This document shows, piece after piece, positions 8,313 to 18,429 of a DNA stretch of 64,000 nucleotides (positions are counted from its first letter, which is position 1; every line of letters starts with the position of its first letter). A model generated the notes under the pieces. The model had not been told where the DNA came from. It ran no database searches and saw only the letters and a list, made by a program, of their open reading frames with translations. The stretch spans positions 2,170,001 to 2,234,000 of the forward strand of contig CP085689.1 of NCBI GenBank assembly GCA_020683205.1. The letters are read 5' to 3'. The position numbers and the translations under genes are program-made. The DNA comes from Lentisphaerae bacterium WC36. Its GTDB lineage: Bacteria; Verrucomicrobiota; Lentisphaeria; Victivallales; SZUA-371.

Positions 8313-9176
8313 TTATTTTGGAGGAGGTTTAAGCTTATAAGTTCGCGTAGTATCAGACTTAATTTTGACTTTGATATCAAAATTATATTGAACACCAGTG
8401 CCACGTTTGAATTTACACTCATTATAATATTTCATTGCTTCTGGCAATAATTTTTGAAGCTCCTCAAGGCGATCTTCACTCATTGGATGCGTTGATAAAA
8501 AGACCTCAAATGCCCCCACTTGAGATATTTCGCCAAACTTTTTCCAAAAATTGAGTGCCGCCTGCGGGTGATATCCTGCCTTTGCCATAAAAATAAGACC
8601 TAAATGATCTGCCTCATATTCATGTTTGCGGCTATATGGCAAACTAACACCAACATTCAACGTAGCTTGTGTCAATGCAGATGCAGCCTGACTTTCTAAA
8701 ACAATACCAGCCGCAGTTGATGCCATATTTTTTAAAATATCTTGCGAAATCTGCTCTCCGCTATGCCGAGCAATTGCATGAGCAATTTCGTGTCCAACCA
8801 CTGTAGCTAACTCTGCATCATTAGCAGTATAATCAAATAATCCTGAAAATACCCCCACTTTTCCACCAGGCAAACAAAAGGCATTTGCCTGCTTGTTATC
8901 AAAAACGATAAACTCCCAGTCATAGTCATTTTCTATTGCTATAGATAAATTACGCCCTACTCGCTTTAAGGCATCGTTATAACGCTCATTAGTACTCTTT
9001 TTATACTGTTTCTTTAATTGCTCCCATGATTCTACGCCAATTTCCTGCTCTTTACTTTCACTTAAAATCAATAATTGGCAACGATTGGTGTATGGTACAC
9101 TACGGCATGCATTAGTTAAAACAATTAACATGATTAACAACGTAACCTTTAGCATATTATAACATAATTTAGCCAT
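8313..9176 (-). CDS. M48-family zinc metalloprotease, lipoprotein type
   Basis: This 287-aa protein has an N-terminal hydrophobic segment ending in a possible lipobox (LTNAC, Cys24). It carries the zinc site HEIAH (residues 129-133) within TVVGHEIAHAIARH and the third ligand in EYEADHLG (Glu188). A C-terminal STHPMSEDR motif is typical of the M48 proteins (YcaL/LoiP/BepA type) that clear misfolded envelope proteins. An AAGGAG lies 9 nt before the ATG. It is probably attached to an envelope membrane on the periplasmic side. The substrate is unknown. It follows a secreted protein gene on the same strand 30 nt downstream and could be cotranscribed with it. Confidence 0.87.
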   Translation of the reverse strand: MAKLCYNMLKVTLLIMLIVLTNACRSVPYTNRCQLLILSESKEQEIGVESWEQLKKQYKKSTNERYNDALKRVGRNLSIAIENDYDWEFIVFDNKQANAFCLPGGKVGVFSGLFDYTANDAELATVVGHEIAHAIARHSGEQISQDILKNMASTAAGIVLESQAASALTQATLNVGVSLPYSRKHEYEADHLGLIFMAKAGYHPQAALNFWKKFGEISQVGAFEVFLSTHPMSEDRLEELQKLLPEAMKYYNECKFKRGTGVQYNFDIKVKIKSDTTRTYKLKPPPK

Positions 9177-9206
9177 CTATAATTACTCCTTTTTTAAGAG
9201 GTCATT

Positions 9207-10610
9207 TTATTCGTCAAACTCATCTTCTGGATCATAACCATCTTTTGGCTTTTTATCGCCTTTAGAATCTTCCTCTGAATCTAATTTTAAGTCACTTTGA
9301 GCATCTTCGGAAAATACTGTATATCCTAAATATTTACGTTTCTGACGTAGAATTTTTTCGGCATTGCTTTCATCTGCAAACGAAGTATAAACAGCCGCTA
9401 ATGAATCAGCAACTAAGGTTTTATGAATTAAATTTCTACTTTTCTTAAAATCATTAACCAAATATTTCGTCAACAGTTTTTTATCCAATTTAGTAAACAA
9501 GTTACCATTTTTTGTTTTTTCATATACCATTAAAGCTTTTACCAAAGAATCTGTACGATATAAATTTTGTTTTAAAGCCTTTTTCAATAATGAATTTGCT
9601 TTTTCCTCGCCATCTGAATACAGTCTTTCAATAATAACTTTTGCCATAAAGTATGGACGAATATTTGCTGGCAATTTTTTATAACTTACTCTAATTGCTA
9701 AAAGTTCTTGTAAACTTTGATTATATTTGTCTTCCTTATTAGTAATATGTAATAGTGGCAACTCAAAGTAATAGATATTTACATTATTTTTATTTTTTAT
9801 TTTAGCATTACTTAAATATTTTTGCATTTCCTCAATTTTACCAACATTTGAAGCTTTTTTATAACTTGAAAAATCACTATCAAAGGCTTTCATTCCTTGA
9901 AACACTTCACTAGCAATCGCTGTTAATTTGCTCATTTGAGTTCTATTTAAACGTGCTCTGCGAGCATGGGTGAATACTTCTTCGATATGAACAACAAGGT
10001 CATTATATTGTTGATATTCATAATTTAAACGCACATTAATATATGAATAATTGGCAATTTTTCCTGAATCATTTTCAGGAATATCTAAACCATTCAAGCA
10101 TGCGTCAAAACTGTCACGTGAAAATGATTTAAAATTACTTTTTTTTCCTTTTAATACCACATAGTCATTATAATTAAACAAAAAATTTAAAAATTTTGTC
10201 AACGAATCATGATTAAAAGAAAAATAATCTAATCTGCCATCAAGGAACTTCTGACTATTTTCTTCTTGGCTTGAATATAATAAACTTAATATATAAATAG
10301 CACTATACTCAGGACTTGTAAATCTCAATCTATTATTGACAAATTCATCGGCACAATCAGAGTATTCACCTTTTGCAAACATTTTTTTTGCTTTTAATGC
10401 TCCCTGAGGATTATCAGCATCTTTATCTGTTGAACCATCTTTTCGGTCTTCTTTTTTCTTCTTTTTACTTCTATCACGTGAAATTTCGGTGTTAGTTCCA
10501 AATCCTTTCTCTCGCTTAAATCCAAAATTATTTTTTGCGGCATTAGCTACTATTGAATTAATTAAAAACACGGCCACAATTAAACCGATAGTCCCAAACT
10601 TTAACTTCAT
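9207..10610 (-). CDS. Exported protein with charged linker and helical repeat-like body
   Basis: I chose the ATG at 10610 (AAAGGTG upstream, followed at once by a clear signal peptide ending in NAA); a longer frame from 10694 would bury the signal peptide. The mature protein has a lysine/aspartate-rich linker (about residues 35-70), then about 370 residues of predicted helices. An early stretch (ALKAKKMFAKGEYSDCADEF) looks like a TPR helix pair. The C-terminal 40 residues are strongly acidic (EDSKGDKKPKDGYDPEDEFDE with small gaps). I do not recognise the family. It lies 30 nt upstream of the M48 protease gene, so an envelope quality-control role is possible but only inferred. Confidence 0.6.
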   Translation of the reverse strand: MKLKFGTIGLIVAVFLINSIVANAAKNNFGFKREKGFGTNTEISRDRSKKKKKEDRKDGSTDKDADNPQGALKAKKMFAKGEYSDCADEFVNNRLRFTSPEYSAIYILSLLYSSQEENSQKFLDGRLDYFSFNHDSLTKFLNFLFNYNDYVVLKGKKSNFKSFSRDSFDACLNGLDIPENDSGKIANYSYINVRLNYEYQQYNDLVVHIEEVFTHARRARLNRTQMSKLTAIASEVFQGMKAFDSDFSSYKKASNVGKIEEMQKYLSNAKIKNKNNVNIYYFELPLLHITNKEDKYNQSLQELLAIRVSYKKLPANIRPYFMAKVIIERLYSDGEEKANSLLKKALKQNLYRTDSLVKALMVYEKTKNGNLFTKLDKKLLTKYLVNDFKKSRNLIHKTLVADSLAAVYTSFADESNAEKILRQKRKYLGYTVFSEDAQSDLKLDSEEDSKGDKKPKDGYDPEDEFDE

Positions 10611-10859
10611 TTTTACACCTTTGTATTGTTTTTTTGTTTTGTTTTTCTGCTTTGTCCAAATATCATTCAAATGATAATTATTAATGTTTCTCAAAATTTA
10701 TTTTGGACTGTAATTATGCCTTATATAAGAAATTATAAAAAAATCCATAATTTAATTAACACACTATGACAATTAAAAATAGTATCAATTTGATCAAATT
10801 TCAAATAGATACTACCAAATAACTATCATTAGACATTTTATATTTTTAAGAATATACAA

Positions 10860-12053
10860 TCACCAGAACTGTTTACCACGACGGCGCATTCCAGGAACAA
10901 GTTCATGCCAAATACTTTTACCACGTGGCGAAATCAGCCTTGTGGGTGAATTACGCTTAAATGCACGCATACCAGCTAAAAGATACTCAGCATTTTCAGT
11001 AATTTCACCTCCACGCAAATAAACACTATTTAAGAAAATATGAACATTACTAATATAAAGCAATAAACTTCCTTTCATTGCATCACGAAGTAAATTAACA
11101 TCATCTTCTCCATCAAGAATTGTTTGAAGAACACGATAATAAACTTTCACCATAGCTTGATAATAGGCGATACGACGTGGAAGATATTCTAAAACATGAG
11201 TTGCGGGATTAAAGTATAATAACCCTTCCCATGACTCAATATTCAAACTATATCCATACATATCACGAGCTAATTCATCTTTTGCTATATCTGGGAAATT
11301 ACATTTAGATGCAAAATCAACAGGGCTATAAGCCGTATTCATATTTGTATAATAAAATGAACTTTCTAGATCATTTTGTCGCATAGCAGTGGATTCAACT
11401 TCTTGTTCCAAAGCATTTATAACACGATTCTTTTTGCAAAAATGATCTAGCATTCCGTAAAGAAGGTCGGCAAGCCTTTTGGTTTCCTCATATGAATAAG
11501 GTATTAATTGCATTGGATTATCTGCACTAGGCATAAGTGGTTGATCAAACTCTGGAGGTTGCTTATAATAAAATGATAATAATACCCAAAAAGATGATAA
11601 ATGTCTATGATTTCGCTTTAAAGCAGCGCGCGCATAATCTTTAACAGCACCATATAAGTGACGACTTATTTTATTTTCTTCAGCCATATCAATACTATTA
11701 CAGCCAATAATTAGTTCAGGGATGTTTCGTTCAAGTAATCCACATGCAAAATCAAAGGCATAATCAAGGTCATTAAACTCATTTTTTCTTATTAAGAAAT
11801 TCTTTTTTTTGACGTGAGGACTAACTGCTGCTCCAAAAATATCCCCAGTACCATATTTCAAGTTTTCATAGGTCATCAAAATAGGCAATAACCCACTGCT
11901 CATTACATACATACAATTACTACTACTTCGCCCTTCAAGCTGTCGATGACCATTATTTAAATAATAATTTACATAATGATTTAATTTTGATCGCTTACGA
12001 ATCATACGCTGAATTTTGTCATTGTTTAGCAATAAACTTACAATTATATTCAT
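10860..12053 (-). CDS. Unrecognised protein family, tandem paralogue A
   Basis: This 397-aa protein starts at an ATG with GGAG 9 nt upstream. It has no signal peptide or membrane helix. It shares a layout with the next two genes upstream: an N-terminal H.NYYLNNGH motif, a block SSNCMYVMSSGLLPILMTY, a central SFWVLLSFYYK, a region YSLNIESWEGLLYFNP followed by LEYLPRRIAYY, and a C-terminal (F)KRNSPTRLISPRGKSIW. The conserved SNC and ESWE positions might be functional, but I know no matching family. The three copies lie in tandem on one strand. Confidence 0.6.
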   Translation of the reverse strand: MNIIVSLLLNNDKIQRMIRKRSKLNHYVNYYLNNGHRQLEGRSSSNCMYVMSSGLLPILMTYENLKYGTGDIFGAAVSPHVKKKNFLIRKNEFNDLDYAFDFACGLLERNIPELIIGCNSIDMAEENKISRHLYGAVKDYARAALKRNHRHLSSFWVLLSFYYKQPPEFDQPLMPSADNPMQLIPYSYEETKRLADLLYGMLDHFCKKNRVINALEQEVESTAMRQNDLESSFYYTNMNTAYSPVDFASKCNFPDIAKDELARDMYGYSLNIESWEGLLYFNPATHVLEYLPRRIAYYQAMVKVYYRVLQTILDGEDDVNLLRDAMKGSLLLYISNVHIFLNSVYLRGGEITENAEYLLAGMRAFKRNSPTRLISPRGKSIWHELVPGMRRRGKQFW

Positions 12054-12087
12054 CTGATTGTCTCCAGTCTAATCTTATTATTAAATA

Positions 12088-13290
12088 TTAATAAAATTGT
12101 TTTCCTTCTCTGCAATTATTACCAATAGCTCCAGGTTGCCAAATATTAACTCCCCTAGCAGTAACAAGGCGGCTAACTGAGTTACGTTTGAAACTTCTAA
12201 AGCCACTTAATATATACTCCGCAGTTTCAGTAACTTGCCCAGATAAGTCATAAATACTACGCATAAATAAATGAAGGCTCGAAATATATAATTTGAAGTT
12301 CAATGCTAAATTTTCTCCAATAAAAGCATCATCAAATTCACCACTGCGAACAAAATTAAAAACATTCCCATAAGTAGCTACCAGTAAATAACAGCACGCA
12401 ATATTTTGTGGTAAATATTCTAAGCAACGAGTTTCTGGACTTATATAGAGCAATGATTCCCATGACTCTATTTGCATACTATATGCAAACAAATCTTGAG
12501 CCATTTCATCCAAAGCTTCACGCTGAAATTGAGCCTTAACTGCAAAATCAATACACGTATAACTAGGAGATTCTTGAGTGTAGTAAATAGTTGATTCTAA
12601 AGGATGTTCTGTCGTAGCTAAGCCCGGTTTGGCCTCCGATGTTTGTTTAACACTATTTATATTTTTATTACGTACACAAAAATCATTTAAGGTATCTTTA
12701 ATTAAATCCTCTAATTCAAAAAATCGTTGCTGTGTATATGGTACAACCTGCATCAAATTTGTTGAATCTGGAATTAATGCCTGATTATTAGGAGTCTCTT
12801 TGTAATAAAGAGCAGCTATTACCCAAAAACTACATCCTGAAGAGGATTTTCTTTTTACCGCATTATTAGCTTTTTCCAAAACAAAAGCAGATAGCCTTTT
12901 ACTGTTAACTTGATCCGTTAAAGATAATGCTGAAGTATTTACACCAAACTCAAGTGCTGGAATATGAACTTCAATTTCTCGGCATAAAATCATAAAATTT
13001 GCTGCAATATTTTTTGTCAAATCTCTTTTTTTTCCAAAAACCATACGCGCTTTTGATGAAGTTCCTCCAAACAGTGCTTTAGTATTTAATCTAATATTTT
13101 GATAGGTCATCAATGCAGGCAGCAAGTACTGTGCTAATGCATAAACACAATTTGACGTATTACGACCAGTAGCAAGCTTTTCATGTCCGTTACTTAAAAA
13201 ATAATTCACATGAGTTTTTATCTTTTGAAAGCGCATAAGAGCTACCTTAACAGTAGGATCTTTTTCTATCATTTGTAAAATTTGTTGCAA
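12088..13290 (-). CDS. Unrecognised protein family, tandem paralogue B
   Basis: This is a 400-aa paralogue of the neighbouring genes, with TSNCVYALAQYLLPALMTY, CSFWVIAALYYK, IESWESLLYISPETRCLEYL and a C-terminal FKRNSVSRLVTARGVNIW. The start is a TTG at 13290, 8 nt after GAGG; an ATG at 13272 is too far from that site. A near-consensus promoter lies at 13332-13359. The 34-nt gap to paralogue A suggests that the two are one transcript. Function is unknown; a soluble cytoplasmic protein is expected. Confidence 0.6.
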   Translation of the reverse strand: MQQILQMIEKDPTVKVALMRFQKIKTHVNYFLSNGHEKLATGRNTSNCVYALAQYLLPALMTYQNIRLNTKALFGGTSSKARMVFGKKRDLTKNIAANFMILCREIEVHIPALEFGVNTSALSLTDQVNSKRLSAFVLEKANNAVKRKSSSGCSFWVIAALYYKETPNNQALIPDSTNLMQVVPYTQQRFFELEDLIKDTLNDFCVRNKNINSVKQTSEAKPGLATTEHPLESTIYYTQESPSYTCIDFAVKAQFQREALDEMAQDLFAYSMQIESWESLLYISPETRCLEYLPQNIACCYLLVATYGNVFNFVRSGEFDDAFIGENLALNFKLYISSLHLFMRSIYDLSGQVTETAEYILSGFRSFKRNSVSRLVTARGVNIWQPGAIGNNCREGKQFY

Positions 13291-13331
13291 TATTAATACC
13301 TCAACCGTTTACATATAATTATATAATAAAT

Positions 13332-13359
13332 ATTATAATTACAGAAAGAAATTTGACAA
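13332..13359 (-). promoter_or_regulatory. Sigma-70-type promoter for paralogue B/A
   Basis: Reading the minus strand, TTGTCA (13354-13359) and TATAAT (13332-13337) are 16 bp apart, about 40 nt upstream of the paralogue B start. Confidence 0.55.
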
Positions 13360-13418
13360 CATTTTTCTGTTAGGTATTAACGTATAAATGCAACTCGTTT
13401 TTTATATAAAATTTTATT

Positions 13419-14511
13419 TTATTGCCATAAACTGCTACCTCGTTGAGCAAGAAGAAGGCTCATTGAATTTTTCTTTAAGTAGCGCATAATGCTTAAAAGA
13501 TGTCGTGCATTTTCTGTTGTTGCTCCTGTTTTTTTTGTAAATAGCCCTTAAAAAAATATGATGATTAGCAATGTACATCAAAATATTCATTTTAACACGA
13601 GGAAGTAAATTTGCTTCACTAGATGAACTTATATGCGAAAAAACAGAATTATAAACATTTTGAATAAATTTTGCAGAAGCTATTTCAAGAGGCAAATACT
13701 CTAAACAGCCACTATGGCTATCAAAAAAGAGTAAATTCTCCCAAGATTCAATAGCCATGCTAAAGCCATAAAAATCACGTGCCAAATGGTTGGCTAATTC
13801 TAATTGAAAATGACATCTTGCAGCCAAATCTGCAGGAGATATTATAACTCCATCACCAGATTGATAAGGGTTTTCTGCTAAATTTTCCTTAGAGTGTGTC
13901 TGAGTAATGTCGTTAAGAATTCGATGCTTCTGTTTAAATGCATTAATTTTGTCATCACAAGATTGTTCAAGAAGTTTAAATTCAGCCAAAGAAAACTTTG
14001 TTAACTGAAAATGATTTCCAACCCTTGGAACAAATGCTTCTAAATATGCTAACTCACTCTGATAATAGAAGGCTGCCAAAACCCAAAATGAACGCATATT
14101 CCCATGGTTTCTTTGCAAAGCAGTCTGTGCTTTTTCATCAATAAATTGACTAACAAACGCTTGGCTCTCTCTATAAACTCCTCGATGAGTTCCCTCTATT
14201 AAATCGGGTATATATTTTTCCATTGCTTTACATGCAGTGATAATACAATCATCAATATCTTCACTAGGTCGTTGTCCAAATAATGGAGGAAAAAGATCAT
14301 CGCTAACTGTGCAAATATTTAAATATGCAAGTAATGCTGGAAATAAAAAGGCACTCAAAGCCACCATACAATTTGAGCCAACATCTTTATCCAATTTTTT
14401 ATAATTTTCATGTAAATAAAACTGTACATGCTTATTTAACTTTGCATTACGAGACAAAGCATTTTTAACAGCTCTATTAGAAGTAATTAGTTGCCAAATA
14501 TCGTCATTCAC
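13419..14511 (-). CDS. Unrecognised protein family, tandem paralogue C, frameshifted near the C terminus
   Basis: This third paralogue has VGSNCMVALSAFLFPALLAY, RSFWVLAAFYYQ and FSMAIESWENLLFFDS. I prefer a GTG at 14511 (GAGG 9 nt upstream); a TTG at 14526 is also open. The plain frame stops at 13435 with an unrelated tail, but the other frame after the A8 tract (T8 at 13529-13536 on the plus strand) reads TENARHLLSIMRYLKKNS...RGSSLW and stops at 13419-13421. That matches the end of paralogues A and B. So one base has been gained or lost in the homopolymer, through mutation, phase-variable slippage or sequencing error. Confidence 0.6.
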
Positions 14512-14758
14512 TACCTTAATCCTCAAAAATTTACTTGCTATTTATTTGTACCCCTAATAAAATTATCATAAACTCTTCAAAAGATTTTTGCAATAATATA
14601 TTACTTTTTATTATTAATCATATTTCAATCCCCTATCCAATTTTAAAAACAGCGAAATAAAAACTAATTTAAATAAGCACTAATAAAATAGGAAATTTTT
14701 CAAAATATGAAAAGTGTAAATATAGAATATAACAGAATTAGAAAAGGAGTTGCAAGAA

Positions 14759-14980
14759 ATGCCAGAAAAGAAATATTATGATATAAAAAAAGGAAAGTTA
14801 GCCGAAATTAAAAACGCATTTAATAATCCTGACAAGAAAAGTGACATTGATAGCTTTATTGGTATTGATGAACTGCTAAATACTGCTTCATTTCCTAAAT
14901 CCTTGAATTATGACGATAATTTTAATAATGAAGCTAATAAAAAGTTAGAATATGACTTTTTGAAAACAATTAACAATTAA
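14759..14980 (+). CDS. Small hypothetical protein
   Basis: This 73-aa charged protein (MPEKKYYDIKKGKLAEIKNA...) starts at an ATG with AAAGGAG 9 nt upstream. It has no signal peptide, membrane helix or recognisable domain. The ribosome site and lysine/aspartate-rich composition favour a real gene. It lies between the divergent paralogue cluster and another small frame. Confidence 0.4.
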   Translation: MPEKKYYDIKKGKLAEIKNAFNNPDKKSDIDSFIGIDELLNTASFPKSLNYDDNFNNEANKKLEYDFLKTINN

Positions 14981-15121
14981 AAATTTTTAGAGCCAATTGC
15001 AAAAGTCCTTGAGGTTGCTTGTTAATAAGTTTGTTGTCGTTAATTTTAGTATAGTGTGTTGAAATTTTCGTTTTTTTGCTCTTAACAAGACCTTTCAAGG
15101 CACGAGGAAAAAGTCCAGCTG

Positions 15122-15379
15122 TTGGATGGATTTCGAATTTGCCGACTTGAATATATTGCAATTGATTCGTTAGTAGCACAAAATACTATTGAGCAAATTA
15201 AAAATTTACGAGATTCTGATATTATAAATCAAATAATAAGAAATTACAGTGACCTATTTGATGGAATAACAAATTTTAAACATCAAAATTTTGAAGAAAT
15301 ACAATCCATCTCAAACAAAATTAAAAAAATTATTGAAAGTTTAAAAGACAATGAACCCCAACATAGCGATTCTGAATAA
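15122..15379 (+). CDS. Small helical hypothetical protein, start uncertain
   Basis: The 85-codon frame begins at a TTG without a clear ribosome site. From about residue 20 it encodes an amphipathic helical protein (AQNTIEQIKNLRDSD..., then FEEIQSISNKIKKIIESL), possibly a coiled coil. It could be the C-terminal remnant of a larger gene, since the preceding 130 nt look noncoding. A hairpin terminator follows 30 nt after the stop, which supports transcription in this direction. Confidence 0.3.
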   Translation: MDGFRICRLEYIAIDSLVAQNTIEQIKNLRDSDIINQIIRNYSDLFDGITNFKHQNFEEIQSISNKIKKIIESLKDNEPQHSDSE

Positions 15380-15408
15380 CGTCTGCCTAATTTTAAAATG
15401 ATAGGCAA

Positions 15409-15444
15409 AAAAAAGAGTTGCCCAAAAAATGACAACTCTTTTTT
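15409..15444. terminator. Bidirectional terminator between convergent genes
   Basis: AAAAAAGAGTTG (15409-15420) pairs with CAACTCTTTTTT (15433-15444). T-tracts occur on both strands. It ends the plus-strand small gene and the minus-strand argG. Confidence 0.8.
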
Positions 15445-15473
15445 AATATCATAAACTCAATATAAGTCAAGTT

Positions 15474-16673
15474 CTAGTAGCGACGTTGTTTGCTACGAGC
15501 TAGAGTTCTTAAACGTAAAGCGTTTAATTTAATGAATCCAGCTGCATCTTTGTGATCATATGAATCCTCATCATCCTCAAATGAAGCAACAGCTTCATCA
15601 AACAAGCTAAATTCAGAGCGACGACCAGTCACATGACAAGCGCCTTTGAATAACTTCACACGCACATCACCAGTTACAAACTTTTGTGATTCAGTGATTG
15701 CTGCTTGAAGCATTTCACGCTCTGGAGCAAACCAAAAACCATTATAAACTAACTCTGCATATTTAGGCACTAAACTATCGCGAATCGCCATCGCCTCTTT
15801 GTCCATTGTTAAAGTTTCTAAAGCGCGGTGAGCATGGTGTAAAATTGTACCACCTGGAGTTTCATAAACGCCACGAGATTTCATACCAACAAAACGGTTC
15901 TCAACGATATCAATACGACCAACTGCGTGCTCTTTACCAATAGCATTCAATTTACGCATAATATTTGCAGGACTTAATTCTTCTCCATTAACTGCTACAG
16001 GAATACCCTTTTCAAAAGTAATAACAACATCTTCTGGCTCATCAGCTGCTTGTGATAAAGGCTTAGTCATTACGAATACTTCTTCTGGGCACTCCTTCCA
16101 AGGATCTTCAAGCACGCCACCTTCAAAACTAATATGTAATAAATTACGATCCATACTATAAGGTTTTTCAGCAGTTGTAGTAACTTCAATACCGTTTTTC
16201 TCTGCATATTCACATAAATCCATACGACCTTTGAAGTCCCATTCACGCCAAGGAGCAATAACTTTAATATCTGGCTCCATTGCATAAGCTGCTAGTTCAA
16301 AACGAATTTGGTCATTACCTTTACCTGTCGCACCATGGCAAATTGCATCTGCGCCTTCAGCACGAGCAATTTCGATTAATCTTTTACCAATTAATGGACG
16401 CGCAATTGATGTTCCCAAAAGGTAAGTACCTTCATAAATAGCATTAGCTTGCATCATTGGGAAAATGAAATCACGAGCAAATTCTTCTGTTAAATCCTCA
16501 ACATAGCACTTCTCAGCACCAGTTTTTATCGCTTTATCTTCAACACCGTCAAGCTCTTCTTCTTGACCAACATCTGCACAAAAACCAACTACATCAGCAT
16601 TATAAGTTTCTTTTACCCATTTAACAATCACTGAAGTATCAAGTCCTCCAGAATAAGCTACAACAACTTTCAT
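15474..16673 (-). CDS. argG: Argininosuccinate synthase
   Basis: The enzyme joins citrulline and aspartate with ATP in arginine biosynthesis. The 399 residues match the family length. The N-terminal P-loop-like ATP motif [10 protein letters not shown] (residues 6-15), [13 protein letters not shown], and APWREW are all present, and the C terminus ends in basic residues. TAGGAG precedes the ATG. No other arginine genes are in the window, so the gene stands alone here. Confidence 0.97.
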   Translation of the reverse strand: MKVVVAYSGGLDTSVIVKWVKETYNADVVGFCADVGQEEELDGVEDKAIKTGAEKCYVEDLTEEFARDFIFPMMQANAIYEGTYLLGTSIARPLIGKRLIEIARAEGADAICHGATGKGNDQIRFELAAYAMEPDIKVIAPWREWDFKGRMDLCEYAEKNGIEVTTTAEKPYSMDRNLLHISFEGGVLEDPWKECPEEVFVMTKPLSQAADEPEDVVITFEKGIPVAVNGEELSPANIMRKLNAIGKEHAVGRIDIVENRFVGMKSRGVYETPGGTILHHAHRALETLTMDKEAMAIRDSLVPKYAELVYNGFWFAPEREMLQAAITESQKFVTGDVRVKLFKGACHVTGRRSEFSLFDEAVASFEDDEDSYDHKDAAGFIKLNALRLRTLARSKQRRY

Positions 16674-16775
16674 CGTGTTATCTCCTAAAAATAAAATATC
16701 TATTCTTACTGTTTATATTAATTAATTATTTTATCTAAAAATACCGCCTAATGTAGCACAATTTCATGATTTGTA

Positions 16776-18317
16776 CTAATCATTTTTTACATTAATTTGC
16801 AATTTTCTTTTGTCATCGCCTGCAACATAAACCGTTGAACTAGGGAAAGCAAAGTCAATAGAAGCTTCATTGAATCTTTTTAACACTCGCAAATTAACAT
16901 CGCTATGCCATTTCATAGCTTCAAAATACTCGTTTGGGTGATACCATGCAGTCACTTTTATATTTAAACTAAAGTCGCCAAAGTTATCAAACATTACTCG
17001 AGTACGATGAGGATTTTCTGGATCTCCTGCTGCAAATTCATGATATGGGTCGCAATTACAAGGAGGAATTTTACCATACTCTTCTTTCAAAATTGCAATC
17101 GCCTCCTCGACTTTCTCTGGTGATGTGTCATATGTCAGTCCAATAGTCGGAGTAAATTTAATGTATGGTCGTTCGCTAATATTTTCAATGATAGTACTCG
17201 CTAGAACTTGATTAGGAATTGTTACTCTATGCCCTAACAATGTTTTTATTGTTGTACTCCTAAAGCCAACATTTTCTACAACTCCATCATGATTATCGAC
17301 AATAATACGATCATCATGCTTAAAAGGACGGTCTAAAGTAATCATTATTGAGCCAAAGAAATTAGCAATCGTATCCTTTGCTGCAAACGCCACTGCTAAA
17401 CCAACCACCCCAGCAGAGGCTAATAACGTAGTTATATCAATTGATAAAATATTTTTTCCAATAAATAACACTCCTGTTACAGCAATAAAAACTTTGAGTG
17501 TTTTACGTATTAGCGACACAATTAAGTTGTCTAAATTATTATCGGTACGGCGCGCTAACTTATGCAAGTAGTAATCTAAAACCATTACTAAACGGTATAA
17601 ATACCAAACCACACTCCATGCAGCAGTTGCTAAAAACAGTCTTCCTAAGATATTGAAAACAAATGGAGGAAACAGCTTTATTAATGGATATGTACACGAA
17701 AAAACTACCACTGTAAAAATAAACAACGCCAAGCATGGCGAAATAGCAAGCACCATACGGTCATCTAATTCAGTATTAGTTTTACGGGCATATTTCTTTG
17801 CCAAATGATGTTCAAAAGCCCATCTGATAAAACGGTACAATAATAAACCAAAAATAATTCCAAAAAATGCGAGAAGCACACTTCCCCAATTTTGAAATTC
17901 TTTTATTTTCTTAAGGTCTCGAATAACTTTATAAAACAATCTTTTCATTCGTCCGAGCTGCTTTTCAGGATTAGCATCATCGATTTCAAGTTGTTTTTTT
18001 GCTTCTTCACTGGCAGCTTTATCTTTAGAACTTAAATTTAAGTTACCATTCTCCAAGTTTGAAACATTTAAATAAAGCTTATCTACATTGTAAACAACAT
18101 TTTTGTCCGTAGTTTTATTTTTTTGTTGATCTTTTTTCAGTTGTTGATCTTTTTCAATTAAGTCAATCGATAGCGGAGTAGTATTTTCAGGCATTTCTTT
18201 AATTTCTGAAGAAATATCCTGAATATTTTCTTTGACATTTTTAATTGCAAAGGAGTTAAAAGAAAAGAATAACAAACTTAAAACTGTAATAATTAGAGTA
18301 ATCAGATTTTTTTTCAT
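16776..18317 (-). CDS. MscS-family mechanosensitive ion channel
   Basis: This 513-aa protein has an N-terminal signal peptide (about 1-24), a charged periplasmic stretch (about 25-140) and several membrane helices (from about 147). The MscS core follows: the pore helix SAGVVGLAVAFAAKDTIANF (about 302-321), then the beta domain with ITLDRPFKHDDRIIV and VTIPNQVLA, and a C-terminal alpha/beta domain. The family opens under membrane tension and protects against hypoosmotic shock. It is longer than E. coli MscS, like the larger YbdG/YnaI-type members. It is divergent from the uracil-DNA glycosylase gene. Confidence 0.93.
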   Translation of the reverse strand: MKKNLITLIITVLSLLFFSFNSFAIKNVKENIQDISSEIKEMPENTTPLSIDLIEKDQQLKKDQQKNKTTDKNVVYNVDKLYLNVSNLENGNLNLSSKDKAASEEAKKQLEIDDANPEKQLGRMKRLFYKVIRDLKKIKEFQNWGSVLLAFFGIIFGLLLYRFIRWAFEHHLAKKYARKTNTELDDRMVLAISPCLALFIFTVVVFSCTYPLIKLFPPFVFNILGRLFLATAAWSVVWYLYRLVMVLDYYLHKLARRTDNNLDNLIVSLIRKTLKVFIAVTGVLFIGKNILSIDITTLLASAGVVGLAVAFAAKDTIANFFGSIMITLDRPFKHDDRIIVDNHDGVVENVGFRSTTIKTLLGHRVTIPNQVLASTIIENISERPYIKFTPTIGLTYDTSPEKVEEAIAILKEEYGKIPPCNCDPYHEFAAGDPENPHRTRVMFDNFGDFSLNIKVTAWYHPNEYFEAMKWHSDVNLRVLKRFNEASIDFAFPSSTVYVAGDDKRKLQINVKND

Positions 18318-18429
18318 AGGAATATTTTTTATTTTTATTAGGTTTTACCATTTTTAAATCTATTAATAAGCTGTATAGTTATATTTTAATTTGAATTAGA
18401 GTTAAGTGCAAACAGTTTTGGAAGATTTT

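Noticed and set aside
14970-15179. Minus-strand 69-codon frame (GLFPRALKG motif)
   Set aside because: It overlaps small plus-strand frames and has no ribosome site or recognisable family; I cannot support it.
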